A stretch of DNA of 64,000 nucleotides from Galaxea fascicularis (taxonomy: Eukaryota; Cnidaria; Anthozoa; Scleractinia; Euphylliidae): positions 15,570,170 through 15,634,169 of the forward strand of contig OX419345.1 in NCBI GenBank assembly GCA_948470475.1, written 5' to 3'. This document shows positions 48,131 through 62,700 of this stretch, piece after piece. The position numbers were made by a program, and so were the translations under genes. Each line of letters starts with the position of its first letter. Positions within the stretch are counted from its first letter, which is position 1. The notes below the pieces were generated by a model. The model saw only the letters and a program-made list of their open reading frames with translations, made no database searches and was not told the origin of the DNA.

Positions 48131-48858
48131 AGGGAGCTTAAGAAACGACGGCAACGACAGCAACAAAAACATTTCAAAATACAAGAACTTGTTTTTTGTA
48201 ACTCTTTCTGGATTATTCCAATTTGTTTGATGCAAAAAATGCTGGTGAGCTGTCAAGGGTCTAAATTACATGTACTATGAATGGTGTTAAAGTAAAGAAA
48301 ACGAAATAGAAACTTGCTGTCACGTGCTCACATTCTCAAGAAAATTGGTCATTTCATGTTGCTGTTTTGCAGAGGACAGCAAAGAAATGTACCAAAATAC
48401 ATAACGCGCCTGCAAAGGGATTGTTTTTGCTCATTAAACCTATTGTTTTGTGACGTTCTCATTGCCATTGCTGTCCTTGTTGCTTAAGCTTCCTTATAAT
48501 CTGATGCCAACTCTTGTAGAACAGCAAGGTCATCCTTCTGGCTAAAACCTTGATAACTAGAGAATAATAATGTTGATTCAAAGCAATAACAGTATTATTA
48601 TTTATCACCATTATTTTAATAGATTGCCAATCAAAAAAGAAGTACCTATACAATGTATAAATAATAATAGCTATAATTATTTTTCCAAAAAATGGTTGAA
48701 TTGGGCAGCATTCCAGATGCTTCAATATGATACAAATAGCCTGTTCCAAAAATACTTTAGACTTTATCATTTATAATTTTTTATCAAGTAAGTTCGCATC
48801 TAATTTTATTATTATTACACGTATGTAGCTTAAGTAAAGCCTATTAGATATACATGCG

Positions 48859-49245
48859 AGGCCCGGTTCAGATGCCGTTCCACTCATGTGCCGAACCTAA
48901 TTCAATTAGGTTCGACTTTGGAGCAACATTGGCATGACAGCTGATTCAGACGGCGCACCATGTGTCGAACCTAATATGTATTTTATACATGGAGAAGGCT
49001 TTATACATTAAAATATCGTCATAATTAATGCATTTGGTTCAGCACATGAGAAGAGCGCTGTATGAATCAGTTGCTGCACCAGTGTCAGATAATGCAGCAC
49101 ACCTTGTTGAACTTAACGACTTTGCTGCATTGAATTACAACTGTAAAACTGCCGTACCAAACTGATTCAGATGCCGCTCTTTTGCTGGACTTAATTCATC
49201 GGTTAGATTCGGCACATGAGTGGAGTGGCGTCTGAACCGGCCCTA
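48859..49245. mobile_element. MITE with about 40-bp terminal inverted repeats
   Basis: The left end (G)GCCCGGTTCAGATGCCG...ATGTGCCGAACCTAA is complementary to the right end TTAGATTCGGCACATGAGTG...GAACCGGCCC with a handful of mismatches. The interior repeats the same modules (GATTCAGACGGCGC, GATTCAGATGCCGCTC, TCGAACCTAA), as if built from the termini. It is 385 bp with no ORF. Confidence 0.8.
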
Positions 49246-49756
49246 GTTACACTATTTTTCACTGTTTTGACTGAGGAGTGTACTTTAGCTTTCAGGGCAT
49301 ACATGTGAAATTGCCCTCAAATATTTTGAATACACAGGATGAAAACCTTGGTTGACATTAATTTTAATCCTGGTGCAGTTTTGATCATTTTGGACAAACT
49401 GGACCAAAGAGTAGAACACTTTGAGAGGTTAGTGTCTGGACTGAAAGTCAATCTCCTGGGTTGAGTTGTTCAAAGGCTGATATGACCTAATCATGGGTTG
49501 GTTGTGACCAAACCCTCTAGGTTGCTATAGTACATATTGTACAATATTATTATAATATATTGTGTTCTGAACAACTCTGCCCTGAACCTTCTTTTCTTTG
49601 AATGAAATGTGTGGACCAAAACTCCTTCCCTACTGTAGCTCTGTCTCTCTACATCTACATGTACAGTATCCAGGGTTGTCAGAGGGTTTTGAAGTGGATG
49701 GCTTTATTGTTGAAGTACTGTAGGCAGTTATTTTGTTATCTTATACTTGAGGTACA

Positions 49757-50617
49757 ACGTGATGATGATGATGATGATACTTAATTTTTTATGTGTCAAT
49801 TGAGGATCTACATGTAGCTCCTAAGTGGCAAGGTGCTAATTGGGAACACAGTATATAGAAATGAAAAATCAAGATATATACAATAAAGATTACCTTAAAA
49901 AATATACTAATAGAACTACATTAATTTAAGCTATCATAAAATATATCAGCATAAATAATTATGTCAACTGTCACAAAGCATACACGTACAGTGTTCGTTA
50001 ATTAAATTGTTAAGATCTATTCTTCTAATTCTATTTTTAAAAACTTGTAATGTGTCCTATCTTTTCTAACGTCCATGCTCAGTTTTGACAAGAGAACTGG
50101 TCCTAAATATCTGATGCTGTGTTTACTGAAATTCACAGTGTTAAATCTCGGTACTAATAACTATAAAATCAGTATTCCTCAGAGCATAACCATTGTGTTC
50201 AGGGTAAAAAGGTCACTGATATACTTTGGACACAGGTGATGTTTCACCTTGTACATGAGAATAGCCACGTCCTGGAGCTGACGATTGGCATGCGTAATGT
50301 TGGAAGATTGGCCATTTTTAGAAGAGTGTCATATGTTGCCATTTTACTGTGGTAGACAGCTCGTAGTGCTTTTTCTTGTACATGCTCCAATTTGCGTGCA
50401 TCAGATGCTGCACAGAAATGCCAGACAATATGACAGCATGTTAATAGTGGTAATATAACGGTTTCATAGATCTTGAGTTTAGCCGACTGTGGTACGATAT
50501 TACGCAGATTTAGAAGAACTCCAACTTGTTTTGATGCCTTTTTCATAACCTCACCAACATGTTCTTTAAAATTCATTTGGCCATCTATGGATACCCCCTC
50601 ATGTATCTTCCTATTCT
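49757..50617 (-). mobile_element. 5'-truncated LINE (CR1/jockey-like), reverse-transcriptase C-terminus, broken
   Basis: Minus-strand frame from about 50617: GVSIDGQMNFKEHVGEVMKK, then VGVLLNLRNIVPQSAKLKIY, ILPLLTCCHIVWHFC and KALRAVYHSKMATYDTLLK. This is the pattern C-terminal to the catalytic core of non-LTR reverse transcriptases. A frameshift near 50290 moves the reading into another frame (RQLQDVAILMYKVKHHLCPK), then stops follow. The 3' UTR ends in (ATC)n, seen as GATGATGATGATGATGAT at about 49760. It abuts the 3' end of the transporter gene. A dead copy. Confidence 0.85.
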
Positions 50618-50703
50618 GACAGAACAGAATGTCAGCAGCATTGATCCTCCTTTGTTCCTTTTAATAAGCTCACAGACCATGATGAGAACTCTGAAACTTG
50701 TGT

Positions 50704-53700
50704 TCACACTTTTGCAGGTTCTGTAGGTCTTCTGTTCAATCTGTTTGGAAGTGTACAGCTCAGTACAATGCCCAGTACACACACAATGGCTAATATGAAA
50801 AAGGCAAAGTGTTCATCTAGTGGAAATCCAAGCTTGAAGCCATGACTTATGGACCAGGCGAAGGCACTTCCAGTAATGACTGGTGCCACAGCCCTGAAAA
50901 CCAAAATAGCAGGGCAAAACATCACTTTCTGGATTATCAAACAGCTACTGTACAGATGTAGGCCTTTACATGACTTCAGGTGAGAATACCTGTTGTTAGC
51001 ATCTTTTATTACTTAACACTTTTTCAGTCTGCAGTAAATTACAAATTGCAGTAAAGTACATTGTGGAATGAAACAGGGTTGGCACGTGCCGTTAAAGTCC
51101 TTGAATTTAGAAATAAAAATTCAAGGCCTTAAAAGTCCTTGAAAATTGCAGTCCTTGAAATATTTGTAGCCAATTTTACTCAACAAAGCTTCACACTTGT
51201 CTGAGACAAAAAGTGGTGTACTCTCTACTTCGAGCATGTGATGTGGCATTATATTGGCTTGATTTTGCCCCTCTTGGAGTCCTTGAAAAATGGAAAAATG
51301 TGTCCTTGAAAGGCCTTGAAAAGTCCTTGAATTTTTGGTTGAAAAAAGTGTACGAACCCTGATAAAATACAGTATCTGTGCATTGAATATTTATTATGCT
51401 CAACCATTAAAATTACAATTCAAGATTGTTGCACTTTCCATTTGAACATTCAAAAAGGTGAGAGTCTTATAGTAAGATAATTCAGTACAGTTCTTTAAAC
51501 ATAAAGTTTTTTTCTCTTGAACCTTAATAAGTACTTAAAGTGCAAATTTGTTTGAAGATTCCTTTTGTGGTTTACATTTGTTATTGTTCTGACTGTGTGA
51601 TATTGTTCCATGGGAAAACTAACTATACATCCATTATGCGCTCTGTTGTGATGGTTAAAACAATTAAAATTTTAACTGCATTTAACAGAACCGGTCAGAA
51701 ATTCCTTATCAAATTAGTTATTCAAACAGTTTTTATACAATCATACACTGTACCTGCTTACTGAAGCAGCAGACATTGCAAGTCCATTTACAGATCCTAA
51801 TAGGTTATTGGGCACTGTATTGTTCACAAAGAGTGCTGTTGAGGCAAAAGCCATACCAGTGCACAATTTGTTGGGCAGCAAAATTCCTATCAACAGTGGC
51901 CAAAGAACTGTGGATCTGTTTGAGAGAGATGACATTTGTGACAGTAGCGGCAAATTAATTAATCAATAACCAAAAGGGCAGACTACACATGAAAATCAAA
52001 TAATGAGCTTTTAATTAGTATAATAGTTGACAGCTGTCTTAACCTAATACCAAGCTGCTTTTTGTAAAAGTGGCAGCAATGGTAATGGTAACAATAATGC
52101 TAAGTATCAATTGAAAAAGAAGGTATTCTGTATCTCCTGCCATAATTCAAACTGATTTACTTGCCAGCAAGCTCTCCTCAAATTACTTAGATGGAATATA
52201 ATCTTACTCATAAAAACACCTATTATTTTTAAGTCACTTGACAGAGTCTGAAAACAAAACACCTTCAGGAATGTTAAGTGAGACAACCAGCATCATGAAA
52301 ACATGGCCAGTGACACACGAAATTGAGAAGGCAAACTAAAGTATAACAAACTCACCTATTAAAGTAAACGTTAATAAATGGCAAGGACACTAATGCTATC
52401 ACTATAACGGCATCTGAAACCTGATAAACCTGTTTGGGAAAGATCAGGAATAATGGGCTAATTGTTAAATATTAATATGGGGTTAACAGATTTGCAGATA
52501 ATAGATGGAGCGCAAGAGAGCTGACTCATTCCTGAACTGACTCATCAAAGTAATGATAAAAATTAAGGACAATTTGGAAAATTAAGACACCATGTAGGGT
52601 TGTCAAAAAGTGGCAGTGATTGGCGGGTTTCATCAGCTATGATTCACTGGTAAAAAGAGAAAATGTAGGGGGGGGGGCGAAGGTGTTGTTACCCCGAGTG
52701 CCATCTCCTTTCCTAGGTTCTTAAGATCTTTTGACAACCTTGCCATGCTTTTTTCACACTTTGATGTGCCTGCTCCATAAAACAAAATGCAGCTGTCTGC
52801 AGGTTTTTCCTACTTCAAACTTCATATGACAGAAATTATTTCCACTGTGGATAGGATGATAGCACTTTTCCCTCACATGACTAAGTAAGAACAATACTTT
52901 TTTTATTGCATCCCTCAGTACATAATTGTTGGGATTGGTAATTTTTGCTGCCCATATTCTACTGTACAGCCTGCTGAATTTTAAAGTTTTCTGCTTCACT
53001 TCAACTAGTTTCCTTTCCCATTACCCAAGTTTTACATGGAAAGAAAGGCAGAAATTCTTGAACTGTTTACACCAGAAACCTCTAGTACCTACAACACTTT
53101 GCATACACCCCTGCATATACTACCCAGTCTTGCGTTAGTAGAAATTTCTAAACTCAGAACCTTTTGCAATCATTGTGAATACTTCTTACATGTACTTGAG
53201 TTTGAGGTCCTAACTGTAAGTTAATGTATGGACCAAATTTATGGCCCAAGCAAAAAGCATGAGGTGCGTGAATCAAGGGGAAAAAAACAGGATCTATAAC
53301 TTACAGTGCAAACTGAGAAAACAAGATTAGTTAGTTATTTATTATATCTCTGGGGTTAAAAATTTAGAATCAAAGGTAGCTTGCATTTGTTAGTTTTTAT
53401 CCTTACCCTTATTGCTCCAAGTCGTCTTTCAAACTAAAACAACAAAAGTCACAGTTAGTGATAGTAGTATCAGTACCCAACATTAACCAGCCAACCAGAG
53501 AGGTGTGCAAAGAAAGTAAAATTCAACACTGAGGCAAAATCACCATACCTTATGACTTTCCATAATTAATCTGTCTGACAACAATATTTTTATGGCAATT
53601 AATTACTATTGTTCACCTGTTTTGGTGTTTCCATGGAAGCAACATTTTGAAATGCATGTTTTCAATTATTAATATTTGACTCGGAGGAAGTGAAACATCT

Positions 53701-56700
53701 AAGATAGGGATCTCAAGGATCATAACATTTGGCTGCTCATAATCAGAGATGGCATCATCCCACTCTGTGCACTCAAACAGAAGGAGCACATACTCTAGAT
53801 CTTGAGTTCAAATCTCTGCACTCGACAGCTGCTTCTTGTTTATTCACTACATATCAGTCATGTCAGTCAATTATTGCAAAGTATTCACAACAGATATATA
53901 TATGCATTGATTTCTGCTTTCTATTGGTTGAAAAAGTAATGATAATATTATTACAAATGTTGGTAGTATATACAACGCAAATCTGTCAGCTTGATTTTGA
54001 AGCTCAGATTTGCGGTATTGCTGATCAGTTATTTTGAGTTGTACCTTAGGATACACCCATATCTGAAGAAAAAGAAGTGGAGCTGCAACACACAGTAATG
54101 CAGTGCCAATTTGGTCTGTTGAAAATCCAAGCCCACCTAAAATAGGATTCCAGATAACAATAACTGACCGGTAACCACAGATTAATCTTATTTCAATACT
54201 TTATCCCAAGCAAAGCAAAAACTTCATGTTGTATTCAATGGTCTGGCCAACTTTGATTTCACTTACTCAAGTACAGTAATGTTGTTTAATTCAATCACAT
54301 ACACAAGTAGAAGTTTCTAATCCAATCTTTTGCAGTTGTATTCAAAGCTCCTTGACATGTCAGCCATTTTCTTAGTTGTTCACAGTGGAGAGTACTGTGT
54401 ATTTAATTCTGGCATTTGAAAGAGTTGCCATGTACATCTTCTGGTGTGAGCAACATATTTCTTTACCATACATCATATTTCTTTTGCTGAGTGAACATTG
54501 GAGATACAAGGCAAGTGACACCATAGTGGAGTGGTGGCTACTTTAAAAAAGGAAATGTCATAACGACCAACCAACCAATGCTGTTTGTAACCTTTGACCT
54601 GGTTATCACGAAACTCATTTTAGATGGTTGAATTCATGTGTATCTGAACTCAATCTGCAATTAAGCAAACCTTAAAATTGATTATCTGTGGCTAACTACT
54701 TGGTTTAGGATATGATTTGACAGTTAATTAACATGTTGATAATTTCTTACTCAATAACATAAAGTAATAATATGGAACTAATTAGTATTTGATTACAGTA
54801 AGCTCACCATGATTAGGTTGAGTCGCAGCCCACAGTGAAAACAACTCATCATAACCAATGACGACAAGGGAGTGTACACAGTATGTGCCAATAGCAAGGA
54901 CAACATTACGGTTCCTGAAAAATAAATAAGAGAAAAAGCAGTTGAACTCATGTTGATGATACTGTATGTTGGAAAATGCAACATTTAGCAAGTCTACTTC
55001 TTTTGAATGGCTCCTCACAAACAAGGATGCCTTTCCCTTTGCCTCTACTTAAGTAATCTCCCACAAACTAATTTAATGCATTAAAAGTTTTGCATTGAAA
55101 TCATCACAGAACATATATCCATTGAAAACATATCAGTATTAACTGACCAGGAATTTGTTATTGGAGAGGTAAACATTGTCTTTACTCTTGGATTTAATAC
55201 ATGTAATTACATGCACCATAATTATGTATATTTGTACTTGTAAGTCTGTAAAGGCTACACGTACAACACAGTGACATAAGCATAAGAACTTGTAAGCTAC
55301 ACATATGTCTGCCATTTTGGGATCAAAAATCAAAATTAATCTTTGTGCCAAAAGGCACTTGCTTATTGTCATATTTATACTTTATGCTTATTGCAATAAT
55401 GTAAACATCCTTGTGGTTATCCTTGTACTTGCGACATAAGTGTATGCTGTCAATGTAAATACATTATTATTGACAAAAGTTACCATTAGTAGATATGTCA
55501 CAGCTTACCTGAGTAAGACAGCAAGTTTGGTGTTCCTAAAAACTTTGCAGTAATTTTTACAACAACATCCACTTTGGCAATTTGCTCTCCCTTTATCATC
55601 AGCATCACTTTGAATAAATATTGCCAATTCTTCTGTCTTAGGGTTACTGGTATTCTCTGTATAAGTTTCAGATTCCACCAGTAACTGTTTCTTATTAGAA
55701 TTGTCTTGATCATCTGACGATTCTGTGCTTTGCATGGGTAACAATTCACTTGGCTCACTTGTACCTGATCCACTTTTACTATAACAAAGAGATAAGCATA
55801 TGCAGTTGTATTAAAGTTACAATAACTCCAGCCTGTGGGTTCCATTTAAGTCACCATTACACACACAAGATGTATGTAATGAAGACAATATCACCATCTA
55901 AATGATTGATTCAAAACCACTGACTTTTTCACAGACAGCTCCACTGATAAAATATAATGTTAAACCTATCTCAAAAATAATGTACTTCATGCCAAAGGAT
56001 ATACATTGAGACAGCAAGGAGACTAGGCAATCACTTCCAAAAACAAGTTTGACACATTAATGAAATGACACAAAGATGCATCTAAACCAGTCACTCGACA
56101 TTTTATCACACCCTGAGCTATTCAGACAAGCACACGACTGCCTTTGTGAATGGTGATACAGAAAGCTGCAAAACCTTGGGCTACATCTTCCCACCTTGGG
56201 CTGTGCTCTAGCGGTGCTCTTGCGCCCCTGGCCATTGGGTGACCAGGAAATATTAGTTTTTGCACCAAAGTTACATGCTGGGCACCCTGGATTTCAAGGG
56301 TTTCGAGGTTTGGGTGCCCAATTACTTTTCTTAGAGCACAGCCTTGCACCCCATACATTGGTGCCTGGGAATGAGTTTTTTAAATTTATCAATAATAATT
56401 CACCTACCTCTTAGTAGATAGGGTCTCCTCCAGGTAGAAGTAGTCCAAAACTGTTGCAATTAGCAGCACTGCACAGTTCATTAAACATGGTAGTAAGAAA
56501 GCAAACTGGTCAAAAAAGGAACCTTGGTGGAACAGAAGCAAGAATTTCCACAAATTAGTTACATCACTATATTCACTGTAAAGTCCTGCTTACATCTTAC
56601 ATCCTTTCCCCCTCCCCCACCATCTGAATCCCAGCAACAGTCTTCCAGAAGACTTCAATGTGAAGCTATTGTTGACAGTTAGTAATTTATCAATAAATAA

Positions 56701-59700
56701 GCACCAACCTTTTGGAAACACATTTGGGTACTTTTCTGCAGGTTGTGCGAGAAATCCTGTAGTTTAAGAATTCAACAAAAAGTAATTGACAAATTTAAGT
56801 ACATGGAAGTCATGCACATTCACGTTATTGATATGACAGAACTATATGACTTTGTACATCAAAACTGTTGAAAATTAGAGACAACATCCCTCCTGGACCT
56901 GAGTGAGCGGTGGAAATTGAGCCTCACACAGGATTTACTCCCTCAACAAAATCAATTGACACCGGCTGAAGTCAAGGTTATTAACAACAATAACAATATA
57001 TAAATTATAATAATAATAATAATAATAATAATAAGAAGAAGTGCATTTTTATAGCATTCATGTCCACTACTTGCTTGTGGCTCTCCAAAAAAATTTATTA
57101 TGAAAACGATTTAAAACTAATACCCTAAAAGTTAAACTAACATGTTAAAATTTAAAGCTATCAGAGCAAAGATTCCTCTTAAATAATACAACTGCGCTGG
57201 AATTTTGTATATTAAAAAGTAGTGTGTTAGAAATCCTTGGGGCACACACAGCAAAAGCCCTGTCTCTAAAGGTTATTATTATTATTATTTTTTGGTTATT
57301 TTTAAAATCAAGAAGAGAAAAAAAAACAGACAAAGACCAAGACAAATGAATTAAATAAAAACAATGACAATGGAGTAAGTGCTGTCACTTACTCTCATAT
57401 CTGTGTTTTGTATATCCCAGGTGTGATAATTATGGTCTTGTTTACATTAACTCCTAAGAAAGAAACTAAGTTACAGTTTGTAAGCTTACCTCCTACAGCT
57501 GGTCCAACTATGAGTCCCAAATTCCAAGCAGTTAGTACTACTGACATCCCTAAGGACTAGAAATATAACAAACTATGTAATGCTAAGGGTAGACTTCTTA
57601 ATAAAATTATGCAGAAGCTGAAAGTAGGGGACCAATCCAGAGTCATTACTCTCAAATTTGATATTCCATCCTTAAAATTACAGTGCGACGCGCCTTACTG
57701 TGGCCACCCAACAAACATTTTTACAAGTTAGCCAATGATCTAGGTACACGAATTCGATTGACAGACATGTCTCCATAGAAAGTTTCAACACGCAACAACC
57801 AAATGGCGGCGTGTCTGTAAATCAAATTCATGTACCCTGATTGGTTAACTTGTTAATATGTGTGTGGGTGGCCACGGTAAGGCGTGTCACACTGTAATAA
57901 TAATAATAATAAACATATTCCTCTGCCCAAAAAACTTCAAACAAAATTATGCTTTATAAATCTTCAATAATCTTTTTAAAATGGCTGTGAGACTAAGTAC
58001 AGCAATACCTGATTGGTGTTATCACAGGCTTCAGAGACCATTGCTTTACAAGTACCAACTAAACCTGTAATGAGCCAAACAGTTTAAAATTACTGTGGAC
58101 TAACAGGCTAATCATCTGTAATTAGCTCAGTACAGTACAACCCTAATAAGTGATCACCTATTGACCGGCCACCTCCTATTAGGCGACCAGTAGTCAAAGT
58201 CACAATGAACATTCTTCTATCGCAAGTTGACATTACAGCTATTAAGCTGCCAGCCCCCATTAACTATAAGTGACCATTTTTCATTTCCTGAGGGTTGACG
58301 CTTAATAAGCTAGGGGTTAAACCATGTTTACAACACTTGAACATTGGATGCTTGCTATGAGGTTAATAATTCAGTATACTTCAAACAACAAGGCTGTTGG
58401 TAGAACAAAGGCAATTGGACTACTTTCTGTAGCACCATAAATAATCATGTTAATTGAAAACTCTGTTGAGTAGTTAAATGCAGTAAACAACAGATAGCAA
58501 CATCCAGTGTAATGTTTGTTTGTGAGAGGTATAGCATACTGTATGATTTGCATTTAGGGCATTATTATTTACCATGCAGTTAATTTTTAGATACAGGAGG
58601 TGGTTCTTATTTATTATTATATGGCTAGTGTTTGTATACGATATAACGCGTGCTCTGATTGGCTAACCGAAGCGAAGCGCTAGGGCATTATTCTCCCGTA
58701 ATGCCCACGGGCCGATTACGGATGATGCAAATCAGGAACAAAAACAACAAAAAGTCATCCAAAGGCCACATTTGTTTTATTTACATTGAAAATTGGTGCT
58801 TCAAGAGCAAAAAACTGAAAACAAGACCAGGAAAACTATTGGTGAAACGTTTGACCTGAGTTTCGAAAATTAATGAATAGATTACCGTGAAGCGACGACT
58901 TGGGCTTGAACTATTTTTTTTCCCTTAGAACCGTTGTGTTAGCCATATAATAAACAACTTATTAACCTCGACAGTTTGGTCGTTACGGGAAAATCTCAAA
59001 CCTCGGCCTAGCTGTATTGACCTCGCTATCGCTCGGTCAATACGGCAAGGCCTCAGTTTGAGATTTTCCCATAACGACCTCACTCTCGGTTATTAAGTAG
59101 TTAGTAATGATACCAATATCCTCACAGAATCAAAAAGAACTGAAAGGGTATAGTTTTTTGTGTCAGTTAAAAATAAAGCAATGTCATACCATTTGAAAGT
59201 CCACAGAAAAGTCTTGTTATTATGGCAACATGTAAAGACAGTGAAAAACCAAATCCAAGCATGCTAGCTAAAATAAGTGAAAGGCTTATGACCATGACAG
59301 GTCGTCGGCCAACCTTGTCTGCAAGCCAGCCCCAAAAATAGCTGAAGAAGAAAGATTATTGTTAAATTACACACTAGTGATTTGATATAGTAAAAGATTT
59401 ATATTGATCAACATTAAAGGAAAGGGGAAAATAACATTAGGGCTGGTTATTTAAATGATATTCAGGGTTTTGCATGGCCCAAGGTCAGCACAGTCAGTCC
59501 AGAGGGGAATCAAGAGTTATTCATGGACTCCTGCCTTGATTTTAACTTAGTACACAGTATAGTTTAAATACAAGAGAAAGCCTTGAAGTGAACACAATGT
59601 GCAATACCCTGGTAAGGAAGTTGCATCTAGAATAGTTTAATAATTCGATCTCTCTAAATTATTCTTAAATCCTTAAAATTCTAAGAGGGAGCAGAGTTGG

Positions 59701-62700
59701 CGCAGTGGTGAGAGCGCTTGCCTTCCACCAATGTGTCCCAGGTTCGATTCCCGCACTCGGTGTCATAAGTGGGCTGAGTTTGTTGGTTCTCTACTTTGCT
59801 CTGAGAGGTTTTTCTCTGGGTACTCCGGTTTTTCCCTCTCCTCAAAAACAACATTTGATTTGATTTGATTTGATTTGATTTTGAGGGCCACAGAGTCATC
59901 AGTGTCTTAGGACTACTGTTAAGTGTTTCACCCTCTTTAAATAAAGCCTATTATTATTATTATTGTTATTGGAGATAGTGACTCTTAAAACATTTTATTG
60001 AAGAGTTATATTAGAGCAACATGTTCATCAGGTATTTTGAAAATAGTTGTCAGGTAACAGAATTATAATATTGGGAGCATTATCACAAATGTTTTCAGTT
60101 TATCTAACACTACATTCTTTACTAACCATGCTAAGGTTCGACCAATAAACATCGATGAAACCACGAGACCTGCATAGTAACCTAAAGATAAAGTAAAATT
60201 GGTAGTAATAACTTGGTTCAAATATATTTATACATTTAACAATAAGATTATGAGCTCGAGATTTCTATCATGTGATAGCTGATGAGGTTGCAGCCTGAAT
60301 CAGCTATTACACAAAGAAATCAGAGTGAATAATCTAATAATTATTATTATTGTTTTAGCATAAATCTACCAGTCATTCAAAACTAAACAAGTAAATTATC
60401 TAAATTCTCCCTGTATACACTTTGAAAATGCAAAGTAGTGGCGGCCATTTTGTTGACAAATGCTACTGGCCACTATCTATAGTGAGTAGCGTAGCCAATC
60501 AGAAACTGGCATTCATGATAGAGTGCCAGTAGATTTATGCTAACTATACTAACAACAATGAATAATGAACATTTTGTTTTTCTTTGCTTTTGTGCTACGC
60601 GTTTCACAGCTGTGTGGCTCTTCAGGCATAGCAAAGTGTGTTTATTGACTTATTGCATTACAGTGGTATGTTATAATGGCTATTGTAATTCTGAGCACAA
60701 ATCATTGAGAACTGGTTTATACTTCAAACAAAAATCATCTTTGTTCTCTCATGTTTTCTGAGGAGCTGAGCATCTTGTAAAACAGAAAGATAGTGAACTG
60801 AGGTACTGTCAATCCCGCAGCACATTCATCAATATGCTAATGCTACAGCTGTAACTCCTACAATATGCATGTGCGGGTCTCTAATTACACCCGTTTCTCC
60901 TATATAATTACCGGTACCGTATGTTCACATCCTGCGCATGTTATTTCGTAAAGAGAGGAGTGAAGAAGGGTAAGAGCAAGCCACTGAAAATAACCTCCTT
61001 TGTTTGGAAACAACTTAAAATCCCAACAATCTGCAAGTATTTCAGCTGGAAAACACTTTCCATGTTGAACCAAAACTCCTCATTAAAATCCACTATGAGC
61101 AAGACTAAAGTAATTCACAGTCAGTGACAACCCAGAAACCACAAACGGATGCTAACAAAATAAGCTCCTATTTCTCCAGGCAAAAAGACACTGATCCAGA
61201 AGTTAAAATTTGTGGAATTTCTACAATTTTTTTAGCTGTTGTGTGACCTGTACAAAGTTTGGTACACATGTGATTTTCACCATGCACTGGCAATGTGACA
61301 ATTTCCAAAAACATTGCATCACCATTTCAAGCAAAAAATCATTTGTGTAGCTGCAGCTTAATGGTCACAACATGTAGAACAAAAATGGTCACCGTGGTAA
61401 CTGCAAATATGCAAACATCCAAAAGCTAAATGATTTCTGTTGACACAAAAGTGTTTGTAATTGAAAGAATTCTTTTGTCAGAATGCAAATTTAGAGACAA
61501 GTATATATTTGTAAATTGCATATTTGTTACTTGTCTTGCTAATGGCTGCCATGGTGATGTTGAAACATCTGCTTTCTTACATTTATTTTTTCATGTTTGA
61601 GTAATTATTATGATCATTAATGGTAGTGCTAAAAATTCTTATTAATGACAAAGAGCCTTTTGAAAACTCTTACCTGTGTCTTTGTCTGATATCCCAAAAC
61701 TCTGTGATAAAAATTTTTGTTAACAAGAATGAATATGTATAAGTAACATAAAATTATTTGTATTTTTTTGTATTTTTATTTTTCTCCATTTAGCATTAAT
61801 TACAGAACTATTGATTACAGAGAATGGAATAATACTTAATAGGAGAGGGCACATCTAGGTAGACTACAATAATAATTATTGTGCCCCTTAGTAAAATTGT
61901 ATATTATGACAGCAAAAAACTAGAGACAAGATAGATATTTAGTCCTTTGAATCCTTGAGTAATGCAGTTGATTTAAGAGACCAACACCAACCAACATGTT
62001 ATCCTTGGACTAAACCATTGCTATTAATTTCAACTATTGCAATTAATTTCATACTACCAGTACTGTAAAAATCCAAAAACTGTGAACACTAGAAATATTT
62101 ATGGAATGTTATTGTGTTTCAAGTAACAAGCCAATCATGTGTGAGAAAACTAAGCTGCAAACAGAAATGGTAATTAGTTTGTGGTTTCATGTCACTTCTG
62201 ATTGGTTGCTGCACAATAAATTATTGAAAATGTCAAAATCAAATCAAAGTGTTCAAGGTTTTTGGATTTGCACAGTAAGTTAGATATCTGTTTCATGATA
62301 ATACTCTAGGATAGAGCACTAATTTTCTATTGAGTCTGGTAAAACAGAGCTTGACGTTGCGACCGCTGGGGTCGCCAAAGCGACTAGATTTTTTTTCACT
62401 GGCGACTAAATTTTCACGCTTGGTCGACTAAAATACTTGTCCTGGTGACCAAATCTGAAAACTTAGGGGCCAGCTGGCCCCAAGATTATTTCCTGAAAGT
62501 TGAGCCCTGTAAAAGCAAAACCACTAAGCAATAAACTCTAACCAATCACAGCAGACATAAACAATGCAATGAGCCTGACAGATTTCAAAGAACAAAGACA
62601 ACTGACCAAAGAAAAGTGCACGAAAATGCGTGTGTGCAAGTTGGTATTGGTTTTTGCTTCTCATTGGTTGAAAACGTATGTGGCATGAGTTTTACTGGCA

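Noticed and set aside
59690..59770. Functional tRNA gene
   Set aside because: Same reason: it is the head of a longer SINE with tail.
60921..61127. Lys-rich 68-codon ORF in a transporter intron, considered as a transposase fragment
   Set aside because: No catalytic or zinc-finger motif and no neighbouring homology; probably chance.
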